DNA of 64,000 nt from JAYUDN01 sp043739785 (lineage in GTDB: Bacteria > Patescibacteriota > Gracilibacteria > BD1-5 > UBA2023), in assembly GCA_043739785.1 (NCBI GenBank), contig JAYUDN010000001.1, positions 124,001-188,000 on the forward strand, given 5' to 3'. The translations under genes and the position numbers were made by a program. The notes under the pieces were generated by a model. It ran no database searches. It was not told the DNA's origin and saw only the letters and a program-made list of their open reading frames with translations. This document shows, one piece after another, positions 10,341 through 19,207 of this stretch. The first letter of the stretch is position 1. The number at the start of each line of letters is the position of its first letter.

Positions 10341-10694
10341 CTACTTCCCAGCCTCTCCCTTTTTCCGTATCTCCACCCTGATTTCACTGACCTCATATCC
10401 TTCGGGGATAGCTTTGACGGTGATATTCTCTATAGGGAAGTCACAAAAAATCCCTGTTTTTTCGTCGACGAGATGAGCGTGAGTATGAGGATTGCACTCA
10501 TAGTAGGTTTTCCCATTGATGCCTGGGAATCGCCTGAGGAGTCACTCCTCTGCCATCGTTTCGATATTGCGGTAGACGGTTGCCTTCCCGATCTTTTGAC
10601 TCTTTCGACGCACCTCTTCATAGATATCGTCCGCCGAGAGGTGACGACATTCGCAAGTTGTACAGATGATTTCTCGATATTGGTGGGTTCGCAA
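10341..10694 (-). CDS. Fur/PerR-family metal-dependent regulator
   Basis: 117 residues, one UGA-Gly (EEGLLRRF). The winged-helix part has HLSADDIYEEV and IGKATVYRNIE, the Fur recognition helix, and the dimer domain has YYECNPHTHAHLV, which supplies metal-binding histidines. The usual CxxC after HHL is replaced by VDEKTG, so the structural zinc site is lost or rebuilt. The start is TTG at 10694; an in-frame TAA lies 12 codons upstream and no ATG is available. It is divergent from dps, and a 19-bp palindrome lies between them. I infer that it represses dps and probably itself in response to iron or peroxide. Confidence 0.85.
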
Positions 10695-10837
10695 GAGATG
10701 GGAGATAGAGGAGAGTTTCTTATATTATTTTTATGGTATAAAGCCAAAAGTTTCAATCTTATCAACTTTTTACTTTATGACTTCTGAAGCTTATGCATCA
10801 CTATTATGAGAATAGTTCGCGAAAAATCAATATTTAT

Positions 10838-10856
10838 TATGAGAATAATTCTCATA
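10838..10856. promoter_or_regulatory. Fur/PerR-like operator, copy 1
   Basis: Perfect 9-1-9 palindrome, TATGAGAAT-A-ATTCTCATA, in the region between the divergent Fur-family gene and dps, 104 bases before the dps ATG. The geometry is that of a classic Fur box. A left half-site (TATGAGAATAG) lies about 35 bases upstream at 10804-10814. An identical full copy is at 11391-11409. Confidence 0.75.
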
Positions 10857-10960
10857 TAAACTTGATTTTTATATAAAAATAATCATACTGTCTAGGTTAT
10901 TTCTTTGCATGTCTCAGAACAATAAACATACTCAATACTTTATTATTTCATCAAAATCTT

Positions 10961-11401
10961 ATGAAAACAGAAACTCCTTCATTCTCGGCCCTCAATCATC
11001 TCATTGCTGCTTATAGCCTCGCAGCTCAAAACGCTCGCTTTTGTCACTGGAATGTCGTTGGACCCCATTTTGAAGACGATCATGAACTTTTCGGAGAACT
11101 CTATGATGAGCTCTCTGAAGAAGTAGATCTCTTTGCGGAGCGTATCCGAGCACTCAGGATGACTCCGATTTCGAGCTTCACTGATATTCTCCAGGAAACA
11201 CATCTGAAGGAATACAGTTTGCCTATGACCGCCCGTCAGATGCAAAAAAATCTGCTTATAGACTATGAGCATATCTCTCAAGAGATGGGGAAGTTTGCTG
11301 AAGCGACGAGTGAAGACCCAGTGACACAAGATATCATCGTTGGCTCTCTTCGCCAGATCGATAAGCGTGCCTGGATGCTCCGTTCTTTATTATGAGAATA
11401 A
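10961..11401 (+). CDS. dps: Dps/ferritin-like DNA-protection protein
   Basis: 146 residues. The Dps ferroxidase signature is present: HWNVVGPHFEDDHELF followed by ELYDELSEEVDLFAERI, which places the conserved His, Asp and Glu at the dimer-interface iron site. Dps oligomers bind and oxidise ferrous iron with peroxide and shield DNA. With UGA as Gly the gene reads on two codons past the apparent TGA stop to TAA at 11401 (ends LLGE). These last codons lie inside the second Fur-like palindrome. Divergent from the Fur-family gene and followed by a peroxiredoxin, it belongs to an oxidative-stress group. Confidence 0.93.
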
Positions 11402-11409
11402 TTCTCATA
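11391..11409. promoter_or_regulatory. Fur/PerR-like operator, copy 2, overlapping the dps stop
   Basis: Second exact copy of TATGAGAAT-A-ATTCTCATA. It overlaps the last codons and TAA stop of dps and lies about 140 bases before the peroxiredoxin ATG. The bases after it (TAAACTTGATTTTT) also match those after copy 1, so the copied unit is longer than the palindrome. Probably controls the peroxiredoxin gene. Confidence 0.7.
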
Positions 11410-11551
11410 TAAACTTGATTTTTTACAGTGTTTGGATATAATTTTTTTTCGAAAGTTTAGATGGGAAAACTGTAGAGAAATAAAGAATAAATAAAAAAAA
11501 TTCTCCTCTATCCTTGCAACTTTCAACCTTTAACTTGTAACACTACTTTTT

Positions 11552-12169
11552 ATGTCTTGCTGCGATACTGACTATATGTTCGAATCGGTGAAAATCGACA
11601 CTCCTGCTCCTCGTTTTGATCTCCCCGCGTATGATCCGATCAAGGATGATACTGCGAATATCTCCCTCGAAGACATGAAAGGGAAGTGGACAGTACTCTT
11701 CTTCTATCCGGCTGATTTTACCTTTGTATGTCCGACCGAGCTCAAAGATATGGCAGAAGCAAAACCTCAGTTCGATGAACTCGATGTGACTGTGCTCGCG
11801 GCTTCTACGGATACCGTCTTTTCGCACCGTGCTTGGGTCAAGCATGAGGGTCTTATGAAGGGATTTCCTTACCTGATGCTCGCAGATCATAATACCGAGA
11901 TTGCGAGTGCTTATAACATCCTCGATGAGAAATCTGGGATTGCGGGTCGTGGGACCTTCATCATCGATCCTGAGGGAGTGTGCCGCGGTATCGAGGTTAC
12001 CTCGGGTCCCCTCGGACGCAACAGTGAAGAGCTCCTTCGAAAGATCGAAGCCCTCCAGTTCATGACGGCACATCCTGGTACTGCTTGTCCGGCGAAGTGG
12101 AAGGCAGGTTCGAAGACCCTGACTCCATCGATTAAGATCTCATGAGAGGTCGAAGCAGAACTTCAATAA
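11552..12169 (+). CDS. Typical 2-Cys peroxiredoxin (AhpC/Prx1 type)
   Basis: 205 residues. The peroxidatic Cys60 lies in DFTFVCPTE and the resolving Cys in the C-terminal TACPAKWKAG. RGTFIIDPEG and the C-terminal extension are typical of the AhpC/PrxA class, which reduces hydrogen peroxide and organic peroxides with thioredoxin or AhpF. With UGA as Gly the protein extends eight codons past the first TGA to TAA at 12169. A Fur-like palindrome lies upstream and a hairpin terminator downstream, so it is probably a single-gene transcript of the peroxide regulon. Confidence 0.95.
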
Positions 12170-12184
12170 ACAACTATCTCAGTT

Positions 12185-12217
12185 AAAGCCCCAAGATGTA
12201 AATCTTTGGGGCTTTTT
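12185..12217 (+). terminator. Rho-independent terminator after peroxiredoxin
   Basis: The arms AAAGCCCCAA and TTTGGGGCTTT flank a loop around GATGTAAATC, followed by a T-rich run. It sits 16 bases after the peroxiredoxin stop. Confidence 0.85.
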
Positions 12218-12298
12218 TCTTTAGTTTGTCTTGTTTTTGTCTTTGCTCAAGAATAAATCCTTGATAGTATAGTCTTTTATTCTTTACTTCATCTTTAT

Positions 12299-12544
12299 AT
12301 GGATAACTCCAATAGTAATATGCCTGTACGTGCTAATGACTCTGATATGAATAGTATTCTTATAGTAGTTATTATTGTCCTTTTGTTTATAGCAGGGGCA
12401 TGGTGGTATAATATGCAGAGGAACAATGTAATTACAGGAACTCCAGCAACTAATAAGATAGATATATCTCTTCCTGCCGTTCGTCCTACTGAAACCAATA
12501 CACCCACTCCCATACCGACCCAGACCCCAGGCGTTCAACCGTAA
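12299..12544 (+). CDS. Small single-pass membrane protein (81 aa)
   Basis: ATG to TAA without UGA. A polar N-terminus of about 18 residues is followed by one strong membrane segment (ILIVVIIVLLFIAGAWWY, about 20-37) and a Pro/Thr-rich tail (PTETNTPTPIPTQTPG) that probably lies outside the cell. No family recognised. It has its own terminator-like hairpin downstream (12603-12640). Confidence 0.65.
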   Translation: MDNSNSNMPVRANDSDMNSILIVVIIVLLFIAGAWWYNMQRNNVITGTPATNKIDISLPAVRPTETNTPTPIPTQTPGVQP

Positions 12545-12602
12545 ATATTGGAGCTAATTCTTCGGTAAGACGTCTCTGTACTTCTTTGAAAAAATGAAGA
12601 CC

Positions 12603-12640
12603 AATAATAATCCCTTTAATTATAAGAGAGGATTATTATT
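12603..12640. terminator. Hairpin, probable terminator
   Basis: The arms AATAATAATCC (12603-12613) and GGATTATTATT (12630-12640) are perfect complements, 58 bases after the small membrane protein gene. It could work in both directions. Confidence 0.6.
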
Positions 12641-12842
12641 TACTACTTCCGATATTTTTTGTATTCTTAAATGAAAGATAAAACAATAGATATAGTGATC
12701 CTATGGTAATACTCTATTTCAGATTTCTCATGGAACGAGTTGAAAAAAGTCTAAAATTTCGATACTTGATACCACTACCATAGTAACCTGTAAAAAACGA
12801 ATAGATCCTCGAAAATCAATGACTCTTTTTACATGCATTTAC

Positions 12843-13109
12843 CTATACTGAGTAGAACTCTATGCCCATGAGTATCATCATAACCATAGGCATAACTAAA
12901 CCTATAACAGCAAGCCACAAAGGAAAGCCCTTTTCATTATATCTTTCTGAAATCAAAGCGAATCGTATCATTCTAAGTAGAGGAAGAATACGAGTTACAA
13001 TTCATATAATAAAAAATCTTCCAAGATAAGAAAATGTATCAATATTTCATTCTGGGGTGATTTTTAAAAATTTTTCTAAGATAGCATAAGTTGATTTCTT
13101 GAGTAGTAT
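12843..13109 (-). CDS. Possible small membrane protein, no normal start codon
   Basis: With UGA as Gly a frame of 88 codons opens on the minus strand and ends in TAG. It reads like protein: YLGRFFIIGIVTRILPLLRM, then a second hydrophobic stretch, LWLAVIGLVMPMVMMILM. There is no ATG, GTG or TTG before the first hydrophobic part; the coordinate given uses an ATA just after an upstream TAA. It may start at a rare codon, be a broken gene, or be spurious. No family recognised. The surrounding AT-rich 12641-13394 holds nothing else I can support. Confidence 0.35.
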
Positions 13110-13394
13110 AGGCTTTTAGATCTAAAATTTATAGTAAAGTTATTGTACAATAGTTTTTTGCAAATCTTTCGTTTCCTTTTTCATACATTTTTTGTTTTTT
13201 TAGATATTCTGAGCATACTTCGGATATCTACTCTATTTGACCAAATAAATTGAACGATATTTTCCTTTAAAATAAGCGTTTCTTCACTTCACGAAAAGAA
13301 TGCAAAAGATTTTTAGAAATTGATTTGCAATATCCCCCCTTTTTTATATACTACACGGGCTTAAATTTATTAATCTGGAGTTCTCCGCATCCCT

Positions 13395-13643
13395 ATGCCG
13401 AAAGAAGACAAAATAGAAGTCGAAGGAGTCGTATTGAAGTCCCTTCCAGGCGCTATTTTTGAAGTACAACTTCCGGAAGCTTTTGGAAATATGGTGATTC
13501 GAGCGTATGTTTCTGGCAAGATGCAGAAGCACCTGATACGCCTTATTCCTGGTGATACGGTCACTGTGGAGCTCACACCCTACGACCTGACTCGCGGTCG
13601 CATTACCTTCCGAAAACAGAACAATCGCATCAATCCTACGTAA
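13395..13643 (+). CDS. infA: Translation initiation factor IF-1
   Basis: 82 residues, S1-like OB fold. MPKEDKIEVEGVV, FEVQLPEAFGNMVIRAYVSGKM and LIPGDTVTVELTPYDLTRGR are diagnostic. IF-1 occupies the 30S A site during initiation. It contains no UGA codon. It is the first gene of the ribosomal run, followed 55 bases later by rpmJ, the usual bacterial arrangement. Confidence 0.95.
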   Translation: MPKEDKIEVEGVVLKSLPGAIFEVQLPEAFGNMVIRAYVSGKMQKHLIRLIPGDTVTVELTPYDLTRGRITFRKQNNRINPT

Positions 13644-13698
13644 ACCTCGCTGAAACCAAAATACTATCACTCTTGCTTTATCCTCTCAATTCTTGTCT

Positions 13699-13812
13699 AT
13701 GAAAGTCCGTCCTTCTGTCAAAAAAATCTGTGATAAGTGTGTCGTTATCCGCCGTAAGGGGGTAGTTCGTGTTATTTGCGAGGAAGCAAAGCACAAACAG
13801 AGACAGGGATAA
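13699..13812 (+). CDS. rpmJ: Large ribosomal subunit protein bL36
   Basis: 37 residues, MKVRPSVKKICDKCVVIRRK at the N-terminus. The zinc-binding set CDKC...C...H is intact, so this is the zinc (C+) form. Normal length. It lies between infA and rpsM as in most bacteria. Confidence 0.95.
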   Translation: MKVRPSVKKICDKCVVIRRKGVVRVICEEAKHKQRQG

Positions 13813-13888
13813 TGTACAATTGTAAATGGATAATGAAAAATTTTGGAATCCATACAATGAATGATTAACAACTAATAATTACTTTTCT

Positions 13889-14254
13889 ATGACCCGTATC
13901 GCTTGAGTCAATCTTCCCAACGGAAAACACGCTGAAATCGCCCTGATGTACCTCTATGGTGTCGGACGTCCTCTCGCGCAGAGAATTCTCGATAAGGTAA
14001 AAATCGCCCGAAATCGTAAGATTGATGAGCTTTCTGAAGCTGAACTCGATCTCATCCGTGAAGAACTCAAGGGGTTCATCATCGAAGGAGATCTCCGACG
14101 AGAGGTCGCTGGAAATATCAAGCGTCTTCAAGAAATCGGAACCTACCGTGGATCTCGACACAAGAAACGTCTTCCGGTTCGTGGTCAACGTACCAAGACC
14201 AATGCTCGAACTCGAAAAGGAAAGGTGTCGACCGTTCAAAATAAGAAAAAATAA
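13889..14254 (+). CDS. rpsM: Small ribosomal subunit protein uS13
   Basis: 121 residues. The start MTRIAGVNLPNGKHAEIAL is the conserved uS13 N-terminus, and its Gly6 is a TGA codon, so a standard-code reading loses the start. The C-terminal GTYRGSRHKKRLPVRGQRTK and basic tail bind 16S rRNA and contact tRNA at the subunit bridge. This is one of the clearest single proofs of UGA-Gly in the window. Confidence 0.97.
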
Positions 14255-14272
14255 TCTATCCTCCCACTCTCT

Positions 14273-14665
14273 ATGGCTAAAGCAACTCTCAAACGTTCGA
14301 AAAAAACTCGAAAACTCGTCCCAGAAGTGATGGTATCCATCACCGCTACCCTCAATAATACTCACGTCGTGATCTCTGATCTCGAAGGACAAGTTCTCAC
14401 TTGGGCGACCGGTGGAACCGCAGGGTTCAAGGGAGCACGAGAAGCGACTCCTTACGCCGCTCAGATTACAAGCGAACAGGCAGCTGAGAAGGCGAAGACC
14501 CTGCACGGAGTCGAGAAGGCACAGGTCTATATCCGAGGAATCGGGGCAGGACGTGAGCAAGCTATCCGAGGGATTGCAAATGCAGGTGTAGAAATCATGG
14601 GGATCTTCGACCTCACTCCCGTTCCTCACAATGGGTGCCGAAGACGAAAGGCTCGAAGCTTGTAG
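14273..14665 (+). CDS. rpsK: Small ribosomal subunit protein uS11
   Basis: 130 residues, no UGA. HVVISDLEGQVLTWATGG and TPVPHNGCRRRKAR are diagnostic of uS11, a platform protein near the E site. It follows rpsM by 18 bases in the alpha operon. Confidence 0.97.
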   Translation: MAKATLKRSKKTRKLVPEVMVSITATLNNTHVVISDLEGQVLTWATGGTAGFKGAREATPYAAQITSEQAAEKAKTLHGVEKAQVYIRGIGAGREQAIRGIANAGVEIMGIFDLTPVPHNGCRRRKARSL

Positions 14666-14708
14666 GAGATACGGTAAATACCACAATTCTAAAATTTAAT
14701 TATTATCT

Positions 14709-15329
14709 ATGCGATATACCTGACCAAAACTCAAACTCTGTCGCCGTGAAGGGTACAACCTTTTCGGAACGGAGAAGTATAATCTCGAGAACACTCCTCA
14801 AACCAAGAAACGCTGAGGTAAGGTTTCCGAGTATGGAGTACAGCTTCGTAAAAAGCAGGCAGCAAAACGCCAGTTTGGCCTTTCTGAGAAACAATTTGCT
14901 GGTTACTACAAGAAGGCGGTAACTTCTAAGCAGATGACGGGAGACGCTATGCTCCAGATGCTTGAACTTCGTATGGATACGGTCGTCCTCCGCTCGAACT
15001 TTGCCCGCACGATCATGCAGGCTCGTCAGGAGGTTGGACACTGTCATTTCCTCATCAACGGGAAGAAAAATAATATCCCATCCTACCAAGTCAAGGTTGG
15101 TGACGTGATCTCCCTCAAGGAACGTATGAAGGAGTCGACTCTCTACAAGACCCTCTCACAAGAATTTCAAGAATTTTCCTCCAAAAATGCCAGTGGTCAG
15201 ATTACCAGTGTTCGTTGGCTCGAAGTCGATACGAAGAAGCTCACCATCACGATTATAGCGCTTCCTGAAGCGACTGATTTCGATAAGATGATCGATGTCC
15301 AGCGTATCCTCGAGTTCTACTCAAAATAA
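14709..15329 (+). CDS. rpsD: Small ribosomal subunit protein uS4
   Basis: 206 residues. The N-terminus MRYTGPKLKLCRREG (Gly = TGA) and KYGL-like region identify uS4, the primary 16S assembly protein. The S4 RNA-binding fold starts near LELRMDTVVLRSNF and continues HCHFLINGKKNNIPSYQVKV. A second TGA encodes a Gly in KKRGGKVSEYG. Length is normal. Confidence 0.96.
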
Positions 15330-15353
15330 TTTTTCCTTCACCTCCTCCGCCTT

Positions 15354-16334
15354 ATGCATATCATTCACAATACCATCGGGGTTTCCAAAATTCGTCGTGA
15401 AATTATTACACCAGGAAGCGAAGAGCGATTTTTTATCGACCCACTTCCGAGCGGATATGGAGTGACCCTCGGGAATTCTCTCCGCCGCGTTATGCTTTCC
15501 TCTATCCCAGGTACTCGAGTCACCGGTGTCAAAATCCCAGGGGCGTCTCATGAATATATGACCATCCCAGGAATTCGAGACTCGGTGCTCGATATCATGC
15601 TCAATCTCAAACAACTCGTTATCGACAAGAAGGATAGTGGTGTCGAATGGCTTCGTATCTCGAAGAAAAAGGGTGGACTCGTCACTGCCGGAGATATTGC
15701 AGCAACTGCCGGGATTACCGTCGTCAATCCTGATCTCTATATCACGAGCGTCGATGAAAACTTCGATTTCTCTATGGATATACGAGTCGAACGAAATGTC
15801 GGATACGTCAGTACCGAAGAACTCAAGAAACGAGAAGATGATACTGCGGTACTCATCCTCGATGCGAGCTTCTCTCCAGTACTCAATGTACGCTACGAAA
15901 TCACTCCCACTCGATACGGAGAAATCACGAATCTCGACTCTCTCGAAATGATCATCAAGACGAACGGAGTGCTTACGCCTTCTGATGTCATGAAGTTCTC
16001 TGGAAAGATGCTCGAGTCCTACTTCGCCCTCTTCAATGAAGGAGCTCTCCAGGTTGGAGGAGAATTCATCGCTGATATCCGTGAAGTCATCGAAAAGGAA
16101 AAACAAGAAGTCAAAAGTGAGCTCGAAAAAGAATCCTATACTCCAATCGAAATCATGGGACTCTCTCCTCGAACGCTCAATGCTCTCGTCAATGGAGATA
16201 TCCTCTCGATCGAACAGCTGACCAAGTGTACCGAAGCCAAGCTCTCTTCGATCAAAGGATTCGGAAAGAAGGCCATGACGGAAGTACGAGATGCGCTCAA
16301 GGGTCGTGGATTCAAACTCCTCGGAGATGACTAG
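15354..16334 (+). CDS. rpoA: RNA polymerase subunit alpha
   Basis: 326 residues, no UGA. The N-terminal assembly domain shows PLPSGYGVTLGNSLRRVMLSS and the Gly/Arg-rich dimer interface. The C-terminal domain (about 250-326) has IEIMGLSPRTLNALVNGDI and the helix-hairpin-helix SIKGFGKKAMTEV that contacts UP elements and activators. Position between rpsD and rplQ is the classic alpha operon order. Confidence 0.97.
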   Translation: MHIIHNTIGVSKIRREIITPGSEERFFIDPLPSGYGVTLGNSLRRVMLSSIPGTRVTGVKIPGASHEYMTIPGIRDSVLDIMLNLKQLVIDKKDSGVEWLRISKKKGGLVTAGDIAATAGITVVNPDLYITSVDENFDFSMDIRVERNVGYVSTEELKKREDDTAVLILDASFSPVLNVRYEITPTRYGEITNLDSLEMIIKTNGVLTPSDVMKFSGKMLESYFALFNEGALQVGGEFIADIREVIEKEKQEVKSELEKESYTPIEIMGLSPRTLNALVNGDILSIEQLTKCTEAKLSSIKGFGKKAMTEVRDALKGRGFKLLGDD

Positions 16335-16376
16335 ATAATGAAAGATTAAAAATTAAAAATTAACAATTAGAAAGGT

Positions 16377-16736
16377 ATGCGCCACCGCAATAAAAAACAT
16401 CTGAAGCTCAAGAAACGCGATACGGGTCACCGAAAGGCTATCTACCGTAATCTTCTCACTGGTCTTTTTCAATACACGAGTATTGTCACGACCGAGAAGC
16501 GAGCCCTTGCGATCACCCCAGATGCGCACCGTCTCATCGAAGTCGCAAACTCAGATGTCGCTGAACACAATAAGATCAGAACGATCATGGCTGAACTCTT
16601 CACGACTGAGGCTTCCGTTTCCCTTATGTCCCTCGCAAAGGCCTACAAAGATCGAAAGGGTGGGTACACTCGTATGACGGCTATCAAATACCGTGATGGA
16701 GATGCCGCTAAACTCGTCAAACTTGAACTCGTATAA
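16377..16736 (+). CDS. rplQ: Large ribosomal subunit protein bL17
   Basis: 119 residues starting MRHRNKKHLKLKKRDTGHRK, the bL17 N-terminus, with KDRKGGYTRM near the C-terminus. No UGA. Last gene of the alpha operon. The 100 bases to rplM contain repeated CTCATACTCTAAAA units, a spacer style seen before several genes here. Confidence 0.96.
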   Translation: MRHRNKKHLKLKKRDTGHRKAIYRNLLTGLFQYTSIVTTEKRALAITPDAHRLIEVANSDVAEHNKIRTIMAELFTTEASVSLMSLAKAYKDRKGGYTRMTAIKYRDGDAAKLVKLELV

Positions 16737-16836
16737 AATAGTACAATAGTTTTATAGAATGACAGTATAACAGAATAACTCATTCCGTTTCTCATACTCT
16801 AAAACTCTCATACTCTAAAACTCTATTATTCAACTT

Positions 16837-17268
16837 ATGAAAACTATAACTGCAAAACAAATTCCTGGAAACGAACGTAAATGGTTCGTCGTCGATGCAC
16901 AGGGGCAAAACCTTGGACGTCTTGCGACCAAGCTCGCACGGGTTATTTCTGGACGCAATCGTGTCGATTACACGCCACACCTCGATAACGGCGACTATGT
17001 CATCGTTCTCAATGCGGAGACGATCGAAGTCACCGGAAAAAAAGAAATGGAAAAGATGTACCGATCCCACTCTCAGTATATGGGAGGACTCAAGGAGACA
17101 ACCCTCGGGAATATGCGTACGAAAAATCCTATCCATATCCTCGGTCATGCTATTTCTGGAATGCTTCCAAAAAATAAACTCCACGATGATATGTTCGCTC
17201 GACTCAAGCTCGTCGTAGGATCCAATCACACTTTCGAAGCACAAAAGCCTGAAGCACTTTCCATCTAA
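16837..17268 (+). CDS. rplM: Large ribosomal subunit protein uL13
   Basis: 143 residues. KWFVVDAQGQNLGRLATKLA, YTPHLDNGDYVIVLNAETI and HAISGMLPKNKL are diagnostic for uL13, an early 50S assembly protein. No UGA. Paired with rpsI as in most bacteria. Confidence 0.97.
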   Translation: MKTITAKQIPGNERKWFVVDAQGQNLGRLATKLARVISGRNRVDYTPHLDNGDYVIVLNAETIEVTGKKEMEKMYRSHSQYMGGLKETTLGNMRTKNPIHILGHAISGMLPKNKLHDDMFARLKLVVGSNHTFEAQKPEALSI

Positions 17269-17286
17269 TTCTTATACCTCCTCGAT

Positions 17287-17688
17287 ATGGCTACTACTCC
17301 TTCAATATATACCTACGCAATCGGACGCCGAAAGACGGCTGTTGCTCAAGTTCGACTTTTCTCAGGAAAGGGAGAATCGAAGATCAATAATCAACCTATT
17401 GATACCTTCATCAAACGAGCAGATCTCTTCCATACGATCTACTCACCTCTTAAAGTTGCGGGAGTATATGATGCCTTTCACTTCGAAATCAAGGTAGAAG
17501 GATCTGGTGAATCGGCTCAGGCTCAGGCAATACGACATGGACTCGCTCGAGCCCTCGTCGGTAATGACGAAACCCTCAGGGTTGTCCTTCGAGGTGCTGG
17601 ATTCCTCACTCGTGACGCTCGAAAGGTAGAACGAAAGAAACCAGGTCTCCACAAGGCTCGAAAGGCTGGTTCTTGGTCAAAACGATAA
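17287..17688 (+). CDS. rpsI: Small ribosomal subunit protein uS9
   Basis: 133 residues, with YAIGRRKTAVAQVRLFSGKG near the start and the C-terminal tail ending SKR that reaches the P-site tRNA anticodon. No UGA. 18 bases after rplM. The downstream spacer (17689-17793) is built of repeated AACTCATAACTCTAA units. Confidence 0.97.
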   Translation: MATTPSIYTYAIGRRKTAVAQVRLFSGKGESKINNQPIDTFIKRADLFHTIYSPLKVAGVYDAFHFEIKVEGSGESAQAQAIRHGLARALVGNDETLRVVLRGAGFLTRDARKVERKKPGLHKARKAGSWSKR

Positions 17689-17793
17689 TTAACCCAGTTT
17701 ACAGTTGAGAGTTGAGAGTTTCCAGTTTTTATACTCGATATCCTCATAACTCATAACTCTAAACTCATAACTCTAAACTCTAAAATCTCCATT

Positions 17794-18213
17794 ATGCCAA
17801 CTATCAGTCAGCTCATCCGCAAGAAACGAAAGGACCCCACTCGAAAGAGTAAGTCTCCAGCACTTCAGGTAAATCGTAACTCTCTCACGAGAAAGACCAG
17901 TCCACTTGCGGCTCCTCAGAGACGAGGTGTTTGTCTCAAGGTGTATACTTCTACTCCCAAGAAGCCAAACTCAGCCCTCCGAAAGGTAGCGAAGATTCGA
18001 CTGACCAATGGATATGAAGTTATCTCCTATATCGGAGGTGAAGGTCATAATCTTCAGGAACACTCGGTCGTGATGATTCGAGGAGGACGCGTGAAGGATC
18101 TTCCAGGAGTTCGTTACCACATCGTTCGAGGAGTACTCGACTGTCAGGGAGTCGATAAGCGCGGACAGGGTCGATCTCAGTACGGAACCAAGAAACCAAA
18201 AGCAAAAAAATAA
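17794..18213 (+). CDS. rpsL: Small ribosomal subunit protein uS12
   Basis: 139 residues. QRRGVCLKVYTSTPKKPNSA, EGHNLQEHSVVMIRGGRVKD and DLPGVRYHIVRG are the conserved decoding-centre segments. Asp in VKDLPGVRYH is the site of methylthiolation in other bacteria. No UGA. Followed by rpsG as in the str operon; fusA and tuf do not follow here. Confidence 0.97.
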   Translation: MPTISQLIRKKRKDPTRKSKSPALQVNRNSLTRKTSPLAAPQRRGVCLKVYTSTPKKPNSALRKVAKIRLTNGYEVISYIGGEGHNLQEHSVVMIRGGRVKDLPGVRYHIVRGVLDCQGVDKRGQGRSQYGTKKPKAKK

Positions 18214-18299
18214 CAGTAGTTCTCAAGTATAAAGTTCTCAAGTAAAATTGAAAACACATATACTTTATAACTTTCAACCTTATAACTTTCCACTATACT

Positions 18300-18755
18300 A
18301 TGAGCACCAAAGGAAGCGTATCATTCACTACTCAAAATGAGCGCCTAAAAAAATTCACGAACTACGTCATGAAGGAAGGGAAAAAGACTCTTGCCTACAA
18401 GATTTTGAATGCGACGTTCGATATCCTTCGAGAAAAGGGATACACCAATCCTGAAGATATTTTTGACCAAGCGGTATCAAACGTTATGCCAAAGATCGAA
18501 TGTCGTCCTAAGCGTGTCGGAGGTTCTATCTTCCAGGTGCCTATGGAAGTGAAGCCAGGTCGTTCATTTGCTCTCGCGAGCCGATGGATCCTCGCGGCAG
18601 CTCGTGGGAAGAGTGGAAAGGACTTTTGTCATTACCTCGCTCAGGAGCTCATCGATGCAGCTACTGAAACTGGAGTCGCGGTCAAGAAGAAGCTCGATGT
18701 CTACAAGATGGCTGAAGCCAACAAGGCCTTCGCTCGATATGCTAACAACAAATAG
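18300..18755 (+). CDS. rpsG: Small ribosomal subunit protein uS7
   Basis: 151 residues. FTNYVMKEGKKTLAYKI, VSNVMPKIECRPKRVGGS and the helix with ALASRWILAAAR are typical of uS7, which nucleates the 30S head. No UGA. The usual str-operon neighbours fusA and tuf are missing after it. Confidence 0.95.
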   Translation: MSTKGSVSFTTQNERLKKFTNYVMKEGKKTLAYKILNATFDILREKGYTNPEDIFDQAVSNVMPKIECRPKRVGGSIFQVPMEVKPGRSFALASRWILAAARGKSGKDFCHYLAQELIDAATETGVAVKKKLDVYKMAEANKAFARYANNK

Positions 18756-18842
18756 GAACAAGTAGAAAGTTCTCAGGTTCTCAAGTGATTGATTCCTGAA
18801 AAACTTTTAACCTGTAACTTTTAACTTTATAACTCACCATGT

Positions 18843-19115
18843 ATGGCTCATAAGAAAGCGATGTGATCGACCTCCAATGGTCGCGACAGTCAGGCAAAAC
18901 GTCTCGGGGTAAAGGTTTATGGAAATCAACCTGTTATTTCTGGAAATATTATCGTCCGACAGAAAGGCAACAAATTCTGGCCAGGAACGGGAGTTTCTCA
19001 GGGAAATGACTTCACTCTTTTTGCTACTACTGACGGTCTCGTGCACTTCCAGGAAAAGCGCCGTGTTCGATTCGACGGGCGAATCTTCCGAGATATTTAT
19101 GTAAATGTAGCCTAG
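18843..19115 (+). CDS. rpmA: Large ribosomal subunit protein bL27
   Basis: 90 residues. MAHKKAMGSTSNGRDSQAKR is the conserved N-terminal tail that reaches the peptidyl transferase centre; the first Gly is a TGA codon. GNIIVRQKGNKFWPG and DGLVHFQ follow the family. There is no cleavable N-terminal extension of the Firmicutes type. rplU, its usual partner, is not adjacent. Confidence 0.96.
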
Positions 19116-19207
19116 TAGTTTTCAAGTTCAAAGTTTTCAAGTTTTCAAGTAAAACAAGAGAACAACTTGATAACTTTTCCACTTGATAACTTGATAACTA
19201 ACTTATT

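Noticed and set aside
13865..16106. Long minus-strand frames of up to 273 codons over rpsM-rpsK and rpoA
   Set aside because: They are Ser-rich antisense shadows of ribosomal and rpoA genes and have no domain.
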